From Terriglobales bacterium (GTDB lineage: Bacteria; Acidobacteriota; Terriglobia; Terriglobales; Acidobacteriaceae): 64,000 nucleotides of DNA. Where the stretch lies: contig JAICSO010000005.1 in NCBI GenBank assembly GCA_025936825.1, positions 1 through 64,000 on the forward strand. The letters are read 5' to 3'. Positions 36,775-45,210 of the stretch are shown one piece after another (positions within the stretch are counted from its first letter, which is position 1; the number at the start of each line of letters is the position of its first letter). Both the position numbers and the translations under genes were made by a program. The notes beneath the pieces were generated by a model. The model made no database searches. It saw only the letters and a list, made by a program, of their open reading frames with translations, and was not told the origin of the DNA.

Positions 36775-37305
36775 CTAGTTGCCGATCGGGCTTAGGGCCG
36801 AGCACGCGCTGATGGTCATAGTCGCGTCAGGCCCGCTGCCTGCAGCCGGCGTTTCGAAGCGCACCACGTTGTCCTGAACCGCACAGAACTCCTTCACGCC
36901 CGTGGTGTTCAGATTTGATGGTGAGGCGGTAATGATGAATTGATCGTTCGGGTTGCCCGCGGCGGAAGCGCTACCAGTTGCGACGAAGTTGTACCCGCTC
37001 TTAGCGGTGCCTTGCGAACCCGCCAAAGCATAGTCGATGATGCAAGCGTTCGCGGAGGTCGGTGTAGTGCAGGCCGCAGTGGCCGGTCCCAGCGCAGCAA
37101 GTGTCAACGGGTAGCCGGTGGCCGGATACGATGTCTCATACGTCAATTCAGCGGTTGAAATGGTGCGAACCGACGCGGCCGCGGACGACTCGTTCGCCGC
37201 AATGCGGGCGCGCAGCAAGTTCGGAATGGCGATCGCGGCGATGATCAGGATGATCGCGACCACGATCAGCAACTCAATTAATGAAAAACCCTTCTGTTTA
37301 CGCAT
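36775..37305 (-). CDS. pilA: Type IV pilin PilA, paralogue 2
   Basis: 176 residues from ATG 37305, with GAGG ten bases upstream; an earlier in-frame start would put 29 residues ahead of the leader. MRKQKG is followed by FSLIELLIVVAIILIIAAIA. A C-terminal cysteine pair (EFCAVQ and SACSALS) and one earlier pair are probable disulfides. Located upstream of paralogue 1 on the same strand. Confidence 0.93.
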   Translation of the reverse strand: MRKQKGFSLIELLIVVAIILIIAAIAIPNLLRARIAANESSAAASVRTISTAELTYETSYPATGYPLTLAALGPATAACTTPTSANACIIDYALAGSQGTAKSGYNFVATGSASAAGNPNDQFIITASPSNLNTTGVKEFCAVQDNVVRFETPAAGSGPDATMTISACSALSPIGN

Positions 37306-37633
37306 TCTGTTTGTCCTCTTCTCGGTTGTGAACCGTTGTAAAGCTGTTGTCGATCTCGGTCTCAGCGACCCGACTGCCCCTGATCTTCGCACTTGGCCTG
37401 CCGTTCTTGCTAATTACGAAAGTGTGCGTTTTTTAAGCGGCTCCTGTTGTGTTTTCAGAAGCTTACGGACAAAACGCGCTTCTCCGTTCGGAGTACAAAC
37501 TGTCACTCTGTCGCATTTTGTCATTACTTCTGACAGTTTGTGTCAGTTTCGAACATCTGTGAGATTTACGCTTCCGATATGGGAACGCGCGCCCCAAGCA
37601 GTCTTGCAGTGGAACGCGTTAGGCTGACCGCGA
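37306..37633. other. pilA upstream region
   Basis: 328 bases without a gene, between the FAD oxidoreductase 3' end and pilA paralogue 2. It carries the inverted repeat listed at 37496-37540. No sigma-54 consensus was found on the minus strand. Confidence 0.55.
37496..37540. promoter_or_regulatory. Inverted repeat upstream of pilA, possible operator
   Basis: CAAACTGTCA at 37496-37505 and TGACAGTTTG at 37531-37540 are perfect reverse complements with 25 bases between, and extra TGTC(A) words lie inside and just after (TGTCAGTTT from 37541). Spacing suits a multimeric regulator or a stem-loop. Confidence 0.5.
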
Positions 37634-39247
37634 TCAGGCGCCACTCTTGGCGGTTTCCGCTTTTTCCGACGTTGACCGCTCTTCGTGATACTCCATTTCG
37701 GTATTCAGTTCCCACAGGTTGGACTTATCGGTTCTGCCAGCCAGAATGTTGTCCACTGCCGTCATGGCCGTAAGCATGGAGTGGTCCTGGTTGTTGTAGC
37801 GGTGCATACCGTTTCGCCCGACGAGATAGAGGTTCTCGAAGCTGTCCAGGAACTCACGAATCTCGCCGAAGCGAGAGTATGTCCCAAAATATGCCGGATA
37901 GGCCTTTGGCATTTTGAGAACCATGGAATCCAGCACCGCGCGCTCTTCAATGATTTCGATTTTGGCCAGTTCTTCGATGGCCAGCGCCTTCATCGATTCC
38001 TCACTCCGCGTCCACAGTGCATCACCCTCATTGCAGAAATACTCCACCCCGACCCATGCCTTCTCGGGATCGCTCACCATCCACGGGCTCCAATTATTGA
38101 AAATCTGCAACCGCCCGGCGAAAACATCCCGCTCCTGGATGTAGATCCAGTTATCTCGCACCAACTTCTTGCCGTTGGCGGTTTCCTCCTTGATTTTTAG
38201 GTCGTTCAGTAGCACCCCAACAGTAATGAAGTCTCGATACATCAGGCCTTCACTGACTTCCCGAACATTTTCCGGAACAGCGGCTTGTAACGACCGGATT
38301 AGTTGTTGCACGGGCATGGTTGAAAAGACATAATCCCCGTCATATCTCTGCAGGTTTCCGTTCTTGTCCTTTGCTGTGACCGCCACCGCACGCTGGCCCG
38401 CGGCGTGAATTTGCTCTACCGACTGTTCCATCAGGATCGCGCCGCCCATCTCGCGCACTTTTCGCGCAACTTCTTCCCACATCTGTCCTGGACCGTATTT
38501 CGGGTAGAGGAACTTTTCGATCAGCGAAGTGTCGGTTTGCTTTTGAGCGACATCGGCAGATTTACCGCGAAACTGCTTCGTAACGAAATGCTTAATCGTC
38601 TTCCATACCGAAAGCTCTTTGATTCGCTGCGCTCCCCACTCGGCGTCGATTTGCGAGCACGCCACGCCCCAGACCTTTTCTGTATATGACTTGAAAAAGG
38701 TAAGGTACAGTTTTTCCCCAAATCGATTGATGAAGAATTGCTCGAGGTTGTTTTGTTCTTTCAGCGGGAACAGTGCACGCCTTAAATAGCTGAACCCGAT
38801 GGCGGTTGTCCGCACTAGCCCCAGCTTGCGCAGCGTATCTGCCGTGAGCGAAATTGGATAATCAAAAAACTTTCGCAAGAAGTAGATTCGCGACTTGCGT
38901 TCACGCACCAGCATCACGCGCTCGTCGTCCGCACATGCCGTTTGCTCACCCAATTCAACATCCCGCGATTTTCCCTGATAGCTGATGCGTACGCTCGGCG
39001 TCGAAGCCTGTTCAAACTTCAGGTGCTGCGCCCACCACTCCATGACGCGGTCGCTTTTAGAAAAGAACCGGTGGCCCCCGATGTCGATGCGGTTTCCCTT
39101 GTAGTTGACCGTCCGGGAAATGCCTCCCAGGTGATCGCTCATCTCGATCACAATGGGCTTGATGTCGGTGCGGGTCAGCAGTTCGTATGCGGCGGTCAGA
39201 CCGGCGGGGCCTGCACCAATGATGATGGCAGTTTTATTGGAGTTCAT
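37634..39247 (-). CDS. FAD-dependent oxidoreductase, protoporphyrinogen-oxidase/mutase-like
   Basis: 537 residues. [19 protein letters not shown] is the dinucleotide-binding motif, followed by [15 protein letters not shown] and [16 protein letters not shown], the GG-doublet and R/K pattern of the protoporphyrinogen oxidase and UDP-galactopyranose mutase-like flavoproteins. The end, [20 protein letters not shown], is the C-terminal FAD contact. Eight bases downstream of the GT-C gene; with glycosyltransferases nearby, a sugar-nucleotide or glycan-lipid role is plausible. Confidence 0.8.
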   Translation of the reverse strand: MNSNKTAIIIGAGPAGLTAAYELLTRTDIKPIVIEMSDHLGGISRTVNYKGNRIDIGGHRFFSKSDRVMEWWAQHLKFEQASTPSVRISYQGKSRDVELGEQTACADDERVMLVRERKSRIYFLRKFFDYPISLTADTLRKLGLVRTTAIGFSYLRRALFPLKEQNNLEQFFINRFGEKLYLTFFKSYTEKVWGVACSQIDAEWGAQRIKELSVWKTIKHFVTKQFRGKSADVAQKQTDTSLIEKFLYPKYGPGQMWEEVARKVREMGGAILMEQSVEQIHAAGQRAVAVTAKDKNGNLQRYDGDYVFSTMPVQQLIRSLQAAVPENVREVSEGLMYRDFITVGVLLNDLKIKEETANGKKLVRDNWIYIQERDVFAGRLQIFNNWSPWMVSDPEKAWVGVEYFCNEGDALWTRSEESMKALAIEELAKIEIIEERAVLDSMVLKMPKAYPAYFGTYSRFGEIREFLDSFENLYLVGRNGMHRYNNQDHSMLTAMTAVDNILAGRTDKSNLWELNTEMEYHEERSTSEKAETAKSGA

Positions 39248-39254
39248 ACACGAA

Positions 39255-41165
39255 TCAGTGAGGAGTCTGTTCCTTTGTGGAATTCACTGCTATCTGCCGC
39301 TTGGGGGTAGCTGCAGGGGTCTTTTCTGCTTTGGCTAAAATCCCTTGATCGCTGGCGGGCCCGAATGGGGGACTGTCGAACGCCAGTTTCCACGGAAGCA
39401 TTGCCTGTTCGTAGGGTATCAGCTTTGCTTGGCCCCGGTCTACAAACCAGACTTGCCGGTCGGGATAATAGTTCACCAATTCCCGGTTCTTGAGGTATCC
39501 CATATCGCGGGCCCAAATGACTTTTGAATTTGCGAGATCGGCGCCGTTATAGACCCAATCAACACTCGGCACGTCATGGTAGGGGTGATGCACAATGACC
39601 AGCTGCTTTCCGGAACGCTTTTCAAGTTCCGACTGCAGTCTTTGCCGTTCAATCTGGAGCGGAATCGGTAAATCGATGGCGGTTTTAAAGGGAGCGTGGG
39701 GTTGCTGCCATTCCGGGTTGAGAAAGATAGGGTGGATAGAATAAGGATCGCGCAAGCACTCTACGACAGGTGACAGCAGGCACAGCACCGTTAAGAAGGC
39801 CACCGCTCGAGAAACACAGATCCCCGCCCACCGTCGGGTATTGCGGATGGAGCGCAAGCTAAACAGGGCCATCAGGGCAAAGGCGCCGGTTGCCGGTGCG
39901 GCATAGTGCGCGTGGCCGGGCCAGATTTGCAGGAACAGGTCTGCCCCCAGCAAAGCTACTGAGAACAAAACGATTCGCAGCTCAGAGCGCCACATCGCGT
40001 AGATTCCAGAGCCCATCAGCAGCAAAAACGGCCAAATAAACGACGCATAGTAGACGGCACCCTTGATGGCCATCAGGTACGCGGGACTCTCCGTTCTCAG
40101 CCGGAGCACATCCGGAAGTTCATGGAAGATATAAAACGTCCGCATGGCTTCATGTCGATACTGGGGAATTGGATTCGCCTTCTGAAATACAAATGGATTG
40201 CTGACGTGATATTCCCGGAGGTTCAACATGTACGGCATTAACAACGGGTGCAGAGTCGTTCGCCAGTTGTAGTAGAGGACAAATCCAAATCCCATCAAGA
40301 GCAGTGCCACACCTGGTGCCAGTCTCATGGCGGTCTTCTTCTCGAAAAGCGCCCGGCTCCTGAGTAGCTGAACGGCGAAAGCAATCAGGATCGGGATGCT
40401 GAAACACAGCCCTTCGAGGGGGCGGCTGAAACCCAAGATTAGTAATCCCACCGCAAGTAAAAGTACCGAGCGCCGTCGAACCTCACGTCGAAGCCGCACG
40501 TATGCGCCAAGTACGAGCGCTCCACCTAAGGCAGCGACGCTACCCCCAAAATATGAATTTATCCAATAAGAAAAGGTGGAATAGCGCAGGACGACAAATA
40601 CACCACCGAGCCAGGCCCAGGTCGATGGCAAGCACCCTGACAGCATCCAGTAGATTGCGCCGCACATAAGCGCAGTAGTCAGCAGAACCCCCGCCCATGG
40701 ATTTCCTGTCAGCGTTTGCCCGAGTGCCAACGCTGCAGCTTGCGCCGGTGGGTACATCGAGTGATACGTCGGCTGCATGTTTACGTGGAAGGTCTCGAAA
40801 TGCACCCACATCGGCGTCGTGGGATTGGTGAGCCGCCCGTGGGCGAAGGTGTCCGCTCCCACCAAATAACTAAATTCATCCAACATCACCGGAGTCGGCA
40901 CTGGAACCCAGGGAAGTAAGGCGGTGCGAATTAGAACTACGGAAACCGGAAAGGCCACAAGCCAAAATGTCTGATATTGAGCCGCCTGACGCAATTTGTG
41001 CTCCGCATAATCGAGCCATGCGGGGCGGAACCGCATCAGCGCAATAGCCATAACGGCGACGAGAACCCAGAAGATCAGTTCCAAAACGAATAGCCACAGG
41101 CCCGGACTGCCGTCGAGGAAGTTCAAGCGGGGGAATAGCCCTAGGATTTCATCGTGTCGCAGCAT
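39255..41165 (-). CDS. GT-C-like multi-spanning membrane protein
   Basis: 636 residues, about 11-12 membrane helices, then a soluble C-terminal domain of about 150 residues. [18 protein letters not shown] in the first periplasmic loop is the D-E acid pair of GT-C (ArnT/PMT-like) enzymes, and [18 protein letters not shown] resembles the downstream H-x-x-Y-P-P part. The C-terminal part is unlike known GT-C tails. Probably transfers a sugar from a lipid carrier; the substrate is unknown. Confidence 0.68.
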   Translation of the reverse strand: MLRHDEILGLFPRLNFLDGSPGLWLFVLELIFWVLVAVMAIALMRFRPAWLDYAEHKLRQAAQYQTFWLVAFPVSVVLIRTALLPWVPVPTPVMLDEFSYLVGADTFAHGRLTNPTTPMWVHFETFHVNMQPTYHSMYPPAQAAALALGQTLTGNPWAGVLLTTALMCGAIYWMLSGCLPSTWAWLGGVFVVLRYSTFSYWINSYFGGSVAALGGALVLGAYVRLRREVRRRSVLLLAVGLLILGFSRPLEGLCFSIPILIAFAVQLLRSRALFEKKTAMRLAPGVALLLMGFGFVLYYNWRTTLHPLLMPYMLNLREYHVSNPFVFQKANPIPQYRHEAMRTFYIFHELPDVLRLRTESPAYLMAIKGAVYYASFIWPFLLLMGSGIYAMWRSELRIVLFSVALLGADLFLQIWPGHAHYAAPATGAFALMALFSLRSIRNTRRWAGICVSRAVAFLTVLCLLSPVVECLRDPYSIHPIFLNPEWQQPHAPFKTAIDLPIPLQIERQRLQSELEKRSGKQLVIVHHPYHDVPSVDWVYNGADLANSKVIWARDMGYLKNRELVNYYPDRQVWFVDRGQAKLIPYEQAMLPWKLAFDSPPFGPASDQGILAKAEKTPAATPKRQIAVNSTKEQTPH

Positions 41166-41322
41166 TTGCTAATAAACTTAGGGCGGACGCTCCGCTTAAC
41201 ACCAGAAAAGGGAAATATCGCGCGCCGATATACAGTTTACGGATAAAAACCCATGTTATGACTTTGTTTGCACGGAGGGTCGGTTACGGAGGTTATTCAC
41301 TGTCGGGCGACTTTGGTCGCGC

Positions 41323-42582
41323 TCACGCGGTTCTTCTCAGCACCAGCGCCGAATTTTTCGAGCCGAAGGCGATGCAGTTGCACACCGCATGCTCGATCTT
41401 CTTTCTTCTTCCTGCGTCGGGAACGTAGTCGAGGTCGCACTCAGGGTCGGGATTCAGCAGATTCAAAGTAGGTGGGATCTGTTCCGCGTGCATAGCGACC
41501 AGCGTGGCAGCTACTCCAGCAGCCCCGCAGGCTCCCTGCGGATGTCCAATCTGCGATTTCAGCGCCGACATAGGCACTTGTCGCGCCCGGTCTTCGCCCA
41601 TCGCCAACTTCAGCGCTCGCGTCTCAATTCGATCGTTCAGTTGGGTCGACGTGCCATGGAGGTTTACGTAGTCCACATTTTCGGGGCCGATGCCCGCGGT
41701 CTTCATCGCCAACTCGATCGCCCGCGCGGGTTCTTCGCCGCATTCCATCAGCCGCACCCGATGATAGGCTTCGCACGTCGAACCGTAGCCGGCAACCTCG
41801 GCGAGAATCTTCGCGCCCCGAGCCTTGGCATGTTCATACTCCTCAAGGACGAACATCCATGAGCCCTCCGCCAGGACGAACCCATCACGGTCCACCGAAA
41901 ACGGCCGCGAGCCTTTCTCGGGTGACGCGTTCCATTTTTCGGTCAAAATCCTCATCAAAATGAAGCCGCGAACCGTCCCCAAAGAGATCGGAGCGTCCGC
42001 TCCGCCGGTGAGCACCCAATCCAACCTGCCGGATTCGATCTGCCGCATGGAGTAAGCCATCGCGTCTGTTGACGATGTACAGCCAGTCGTGACCACGTGG
42101 CTGGGCCCGCGCAACCCAAAGCGAACGTTGATGTCACTCGAAATCGATCCCATAACGCCTGTGGGTACGCAGAACAGGCTCATCTTGCTGAGTTGACCAT
42201 GAAAGTAAAGCCGGTATTGTTCTTCCGTAAACTCCTGGGAACCTCCGCCGGTGCCGATGATCACGCCAAAGCGTCGCCGGTCCTCGATCGGGAGGGAAGC
42301 GGAATCGACCCCGGCGCTGGTCAGGGCCTCGCTTGCCGCGCAGAGCGCAATCGGCAGCACCCGCGAGACGTGCTTGCGCTCTTTCTTATCGACCCAAGCC
42401 AGTTCGTCGAAGTCGGAAACCTCGCCTGCGATTTGGACTTCAATGGCCGAGGAATCGAACCGGGAGATGCGCCGCACCCCACTTTTTCCCGCGAGTGTGG
42501 CCTGGCTGAATGCAGACGTGCCAATCCCATTGGGACTGACGACCCCCATTCCGGTGATAACGCAGCGTCGCTTCATTTCCAT
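41323..42582 (-). CDS. Beta-ketoacyl-ACP synthase (FabF-like)
   Basis: 419 residues from ATG 42582; two further Met codons make the start uncertain by two residues. RCVITGMGVVSPNGIG is the family opening. The active-site Cys is in TTGCTSSTDAM (near residue 165), with both His in NLHGTSTQ (near 309) and SQIGHPQGACGAAG (near 345), so the catalytic triad is intact. It is isolated, with no carrier protein or other fab gene near, and may be a second copy for a special lipid. Confidence 0.9.
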   Translation of the reverse strand: MEMKRRCVITGMGVVSPNGIGTSAFSQATLAGKSGVRRISRFDSSAIEVQIAGEVSDFDELAWVDKKERKHVSRVLPIALCAASEALTSAGVDSASLPIEDRRRFGVIIGTGGGSQEFTEEQYRLYFHGQLSKMSLFCVPTGVMGSISSDINVRFGLRGPSHVVTTGCTSSTDAMAYSMRQIESGRLDWVLTGGADAPISLGTVRGFILMRILTEKWNASPEKGSRPFSVDRDGFVLAEGSWMFVLEEYEHAKARGAKILAEVAGYGSTCEAYHRVRLMECGEEPARAIELAMKTAGIGPENVDYVNLHGTSTQLNDRIETRALKLAMGEDRARQVPMSALKSQIGHPQGACGAAGVAATLVAMHAEQIPPTLNLLNPDPECDLDYVPDAGRRKKIEHAVCNCIAFGSKNSALVLRRTA

Positions 42583-42791
42583 TGCGGCTCGAAGAACCCC
42601 CAATACGATACCAGTTGCTGGTTCCAAAATGGGCCGCGATGCAGTCAAATTCTTGTCAAGGCCCGAAAATGGTGCAATTCACGCCAAACCTCTGATGCCG
42701 TAGTAGAAATAAACGGAATTATCACCTTCACAAACCAGAGTACATGTTTCCCTGTATGGCCCATTTGTTCGGTGTGTGACATTCTCGCTGG

Positions 42792-42956
42792 GTGCGTCGC
42801 AAGCCATACTACCCGCAGTTAATTGAGGCTCTTCGTGAAACACTGCGGGAGCTAGAGAATACGAAGATGACTTCTCAGGATGACCCAGCGCTTGCGCAAC
42901 TAAAGGCTGCTATTCTCCGCACCCTTACAGAACAAGGCGAAACAGTTAACAACTAG
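42792..42956 (+). CDS. Short possible gene, 54 residues
   Basis: GTG start directly after an in-frame stop at 42777-42779, stop TAG at 42954. The predicted peptide (RRKPYYPQLIEALRETLREL near the start) is amphipathic-helical. It has no strong ribosome site. It lies at the edge of the accessory region, convergent with the 314-residue gene. Confidence 0.4.
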   Translation: MRRKPYYPQLIEALRETLRELENTKMTSQDDPALAQLKAAILRTLTEQGETVNN

Positions 42957-42972
42957 CGTCCCCACGCGGCCC

Positions 42973-43917
42973 TCATTGTTTCGGTTCACCTTCAGAAAGT
43001 GAGCGGTCAATCTTTCTCTCAACGATCTTGAGTGAATCTTTGAGATCGGCTACATCTTCTTTGCTCAAACTGGTAGGCCATTGGAATACCGCTCGGCTTC
43101 CATCTGAGAGAGGAACAACAAATTCTTGCATACCCTGTTTTAGCGGCGGAGGAACACGCGGGGGAGGCACGTTTTCGGGTGCCTTTTCGCGGATTAACTG
43201 TTCCACATGGAGGCCACTGAATTGACCATCCACGAAGGCGAACTTGCCATCCGGCGATATATCTCGGATGCGCTGGGGTTCCTTGAATTGCAGGACTCCA
43301 TTAAGCTCCCACTGTACAAAGTCCCCAATTTGAGGCACATACGGAGTATCGCTTTTTCCTTCGTCGCCGTTATCTTTAACCTCCGTCGCCAATTTATCAG
43401 ATTCGCTGAGTTTTGCAAACTTTATTGTATCTCTGTACTCCCTGATAAACGTGTCAACGGTGTTCGGATTGAACCTCGGTTCCCACTCAGTGAGAAGCGC
43501 AAAACGCATGGATGCTTCCGGCGGATTTGCTCCCCATTTTTGCCAAACCTGACGATGGATTTTAGGAGCTAAGGCTGCCTCTTTGATCGCTTTCTCTTTG
43601 GCTGCCGCATCGGGATTGAGAAGAATACGCATTGCAGGCTGGGTGAGTTGAACTTTGCGGCTCTCACCCGTTCCCTCATCACTTAGGAGGCCAAAACTGA
43701 CGAGGGCTGCGGCTGTTTGCAATCCACCGCTACTCTTTTCCTCGTATCCCCAAAGCTTGACCGCCACCTTGATCGGCGCGGCATGGTGCTGCTGCTCGTC
43801 GTAAAATTCTTTTGCACGCCGGAGCGCGGTCTCCAAATTGACGAACGGGTATGCTGGACTTCTAGTCCGCAACTTCTTTCCATCCATTGCTTCAGGTACC
43901 TTGGCTGAAGTCGCCAT
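42973..43917 (-). CDS. Hypothetical protein of accessory region
   Basis: 314 residues, with AGGTG eight bases before the ATG. Residues 20-170 contain helical sequence with a possible winged-helix segment (KVAVKLWGYEEKSSGGLQTA), followed by a small beta-type domain (IGDFVQWELNGVLQFKEPQR, residues about 195-240) and a helical end. I do not recognise a family. Its lower GC and place between an IS and a small ORF suggest acquired DNA. Confidence 0.65.
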   Translation of the reverse strand: MATSAKVPEAMDGKKLRTRSPAYPFVNLETALRRAKEFYDEQQHHAAPIKVAVKLWGYEEKSSGGLQTAAALVSFGLLSDEGTGESRKVQLTQPAMRILLNPDAAAKEKAIKEAALAPKIHRQVWQKWGANPPEASMRFALLTEWEPRFNPNTVDTFIREYRDTIKFAKLSESDKLATEVKDNGDEGKSDTPYVPQIGDFVQWELNGVLQFKEPQRIRDISPDGKFAFVDGQFSGLHVEQLIREKAPENVPPPRVPPPLKQGMQEFVVPLSDGSRAVFQWPTSLSKEDVADLKDSLKIVERKIDRSLSEGEPKQ

Positions 43918-43992
43918 GTGTGCTCACCTCTGATGCCATACATATACCAGACAAGATAGAGGTAGGCAAGAACTATTTTAATCAATTTTACC

Positions 43993-44021
43993 TTGACAGC
44001 AGGAGGTAGGAGGTATATTGT
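43993..44021 (+). promoter_or_regulatory. Strong promoter of the transposase transcript
   Basis: TTGACA at 43993-43998 is separated by 17 bases from TATTGT at 44016-44021. A start near 44028 would produce a leader of about 165 bases before the transposase. Confidence 0.6.
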
Positions 44022-44033
44022 ACAAACAATTCA

Positions 44034-44055
44034 GGCCAGCCCCGACAGGCTGGCC
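44034..44055 (+). promoter_or_regulatory. Leader hairpin 1 upstream of transposase
   Basis: GGCCAGCC - CCGACA - GGCTGGCC, a perfect eight-base stem six bases into the predicted transcript and 12 bases before the leader peptide start. No T-run follows. Confidence 0.55.
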
Positions 44056-44066
44056 CTAGAAAGGAC

Positions 44067-44120
44067 ATGATGACCGATGCCACCGCCACCATGATCTACA
44101 GATCGCCGAACAAACCCTAG
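44067..44120 (+). CDS. Possible 17-residue leader peptide
   Basis: AAAGGA lies just before two adjacent ATG codons. The frame reads MMTDATATMIYRSPNKP and stops with TAG at 44118. Too short to identify, but ribosome site, promoter and flanking hairpins make translation plausible. Confidence 0.4.
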   Translation: MMTDATATMIYRSPNKP

Positions 44121-44133
44121 ACCTTAACCTAGC

Positions 44134-44165
44134 GCCCCGCTTCCGGTTGCAGCCGTAGGCGGGGC
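44134..44165 (+). promoter_or_regulatory. Leader hairpin 2 upstream of transposase
   Basis: GCCCCGC at 44134-44140 pairs with GCGGGGC at 44159-44165, 26 bases before the transposase ATG. It could hide the ribosome site (CGGAG near 44178) or form an alternative structure with hairpin 1. Confidence 0.45.
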
Positions 44166-44191
44166 TAATCAGCACCACGGAGCGACCCGCG

Positions 44192-45181
44192 ATGCCGACT
44201 TCAGCCGGATTATATAACGAAAAACAGCCTCTCCGACTCGCCAAATTTTCAGACCTCACTGAGAGTAACGCCCGTCAAATTCTCGAATCCCTGCGATGGC
44301 CCGAAGGCGCGGTGTGCCCCAAGTGTGGCGAGATCGGCAACGCGAAGCGATTGAAGCCGCGCCAGGATTCCAAGAAGCCCGTCCGCAATGGCGTGTGGAA
44401 GTGCTACGGATGCTGCGAACAATTCAGCGTCACAGTGGGCACGGTGTTTGAAGATTCTCATATCCCGCTGCACCGTTGGCTTCTAGTTGCCTACCTGATG
44501 TGCGCGAGCAAGAAGGGCATGAGCGCTCATCAGATCCATCGCATGTTGGGGATTAGCTACAAGACAGTTTGGTTCATGTGCCATCGGCTGCGCTTCGCAA
44601 TGTCGCAGCACGGGATGATTGATAAGCTGCGCGGTGTAGTGGAAATTGATGAGGTGTACATTGGGCCGAAAGAGAAAGGCACTGGCCTTACCGGATTGGG
44701 CCGCCCAGAAAGCAAGAAGCGGCCCATCGTTTCTCTCATGGAGCGCAGCGAAGCGGGTAGCCGTGTCCGTTCCTTCCACGTTGAGCGGGTCACCTTAAAC
44801 AACATCAAGCCCATTATGAAAGAGCATGTCGAAGTCGGCACAAACGTGCAGACTGATGAAGCAACGGTGTACCACTGGATGCGTGAGGATTTTCCGGCGC
44901 ACGATGTGGTCACGCACAAGAACAAGCAATACAGCTATCGCACGGATGATGGTAGGCACGTGACCACGAACACCGTCGAAGGATTCTTCGGTCTAGTTCG
45001 CCGTAGCGTGTTCGGAACCTACCATCATTGGGGGCGAGGCTATTTGCAGCAGTATTTGAATGAACTGGATTTCAGGTACAACAATCGCAAGGTAAACGAT
45101 TCCGAGCGCACAATGCTGGCCCTTAGAGCTACGGAAGGAAAGCGGCTCACACTACGGGAACCAAGAAGCGTTTCGGCCTAG
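44192..45181 (+). CDS. IS1595-family (ISXO2-like) transposase
   Basis: 329 residues. A zinc ribbon (CPKC near residue 32 and CYGCC near 70) is followed by the HTH-like segment MSAHQIHRMLGISYKTVWFM and then the DDE-type core VVEIDEVYIG (first Asp) and TDEATVYHWM (second). N/K/E-type third residue lies near NTVEGFFGLVRR. Full length. Terminal inverted repeats were not found by eye, so the element's borders are unknown. Confidence 0.88.
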   Translation: MPTSAGLYNEKQPLRLAKFSDLTESNARQILESLRWPEGAVCPKCGEIGNAKRLKPRQDSKKPVRNGVWKCYGCCEQFSVTVGTVFEDSHIPLHRWLLVAYLMCASKKGMSAHQIHRMLGISYKTVWFMCHRLRFAMSQHGMIDKLRGVVEIDEVYIGPKEKGTGLTGLGRPESKKRPIVSLMERSEAGSRVRSFHVERVTLNNIKPIMKEHVEVGTNVQTDEATVYHWMREDFPAHDVVTHKNKQYSYRTDDGRHVTTNTVEGFFGLVRRSVFGTYHHWGRGYLQQYLNELDFRYNNRKVNDSERTMLALRATEGKRLTLREPRSVSA

Positions 45182-45210
45182 AGTCGGGGCGCTATACAGT
45201 GCAGATGCGA

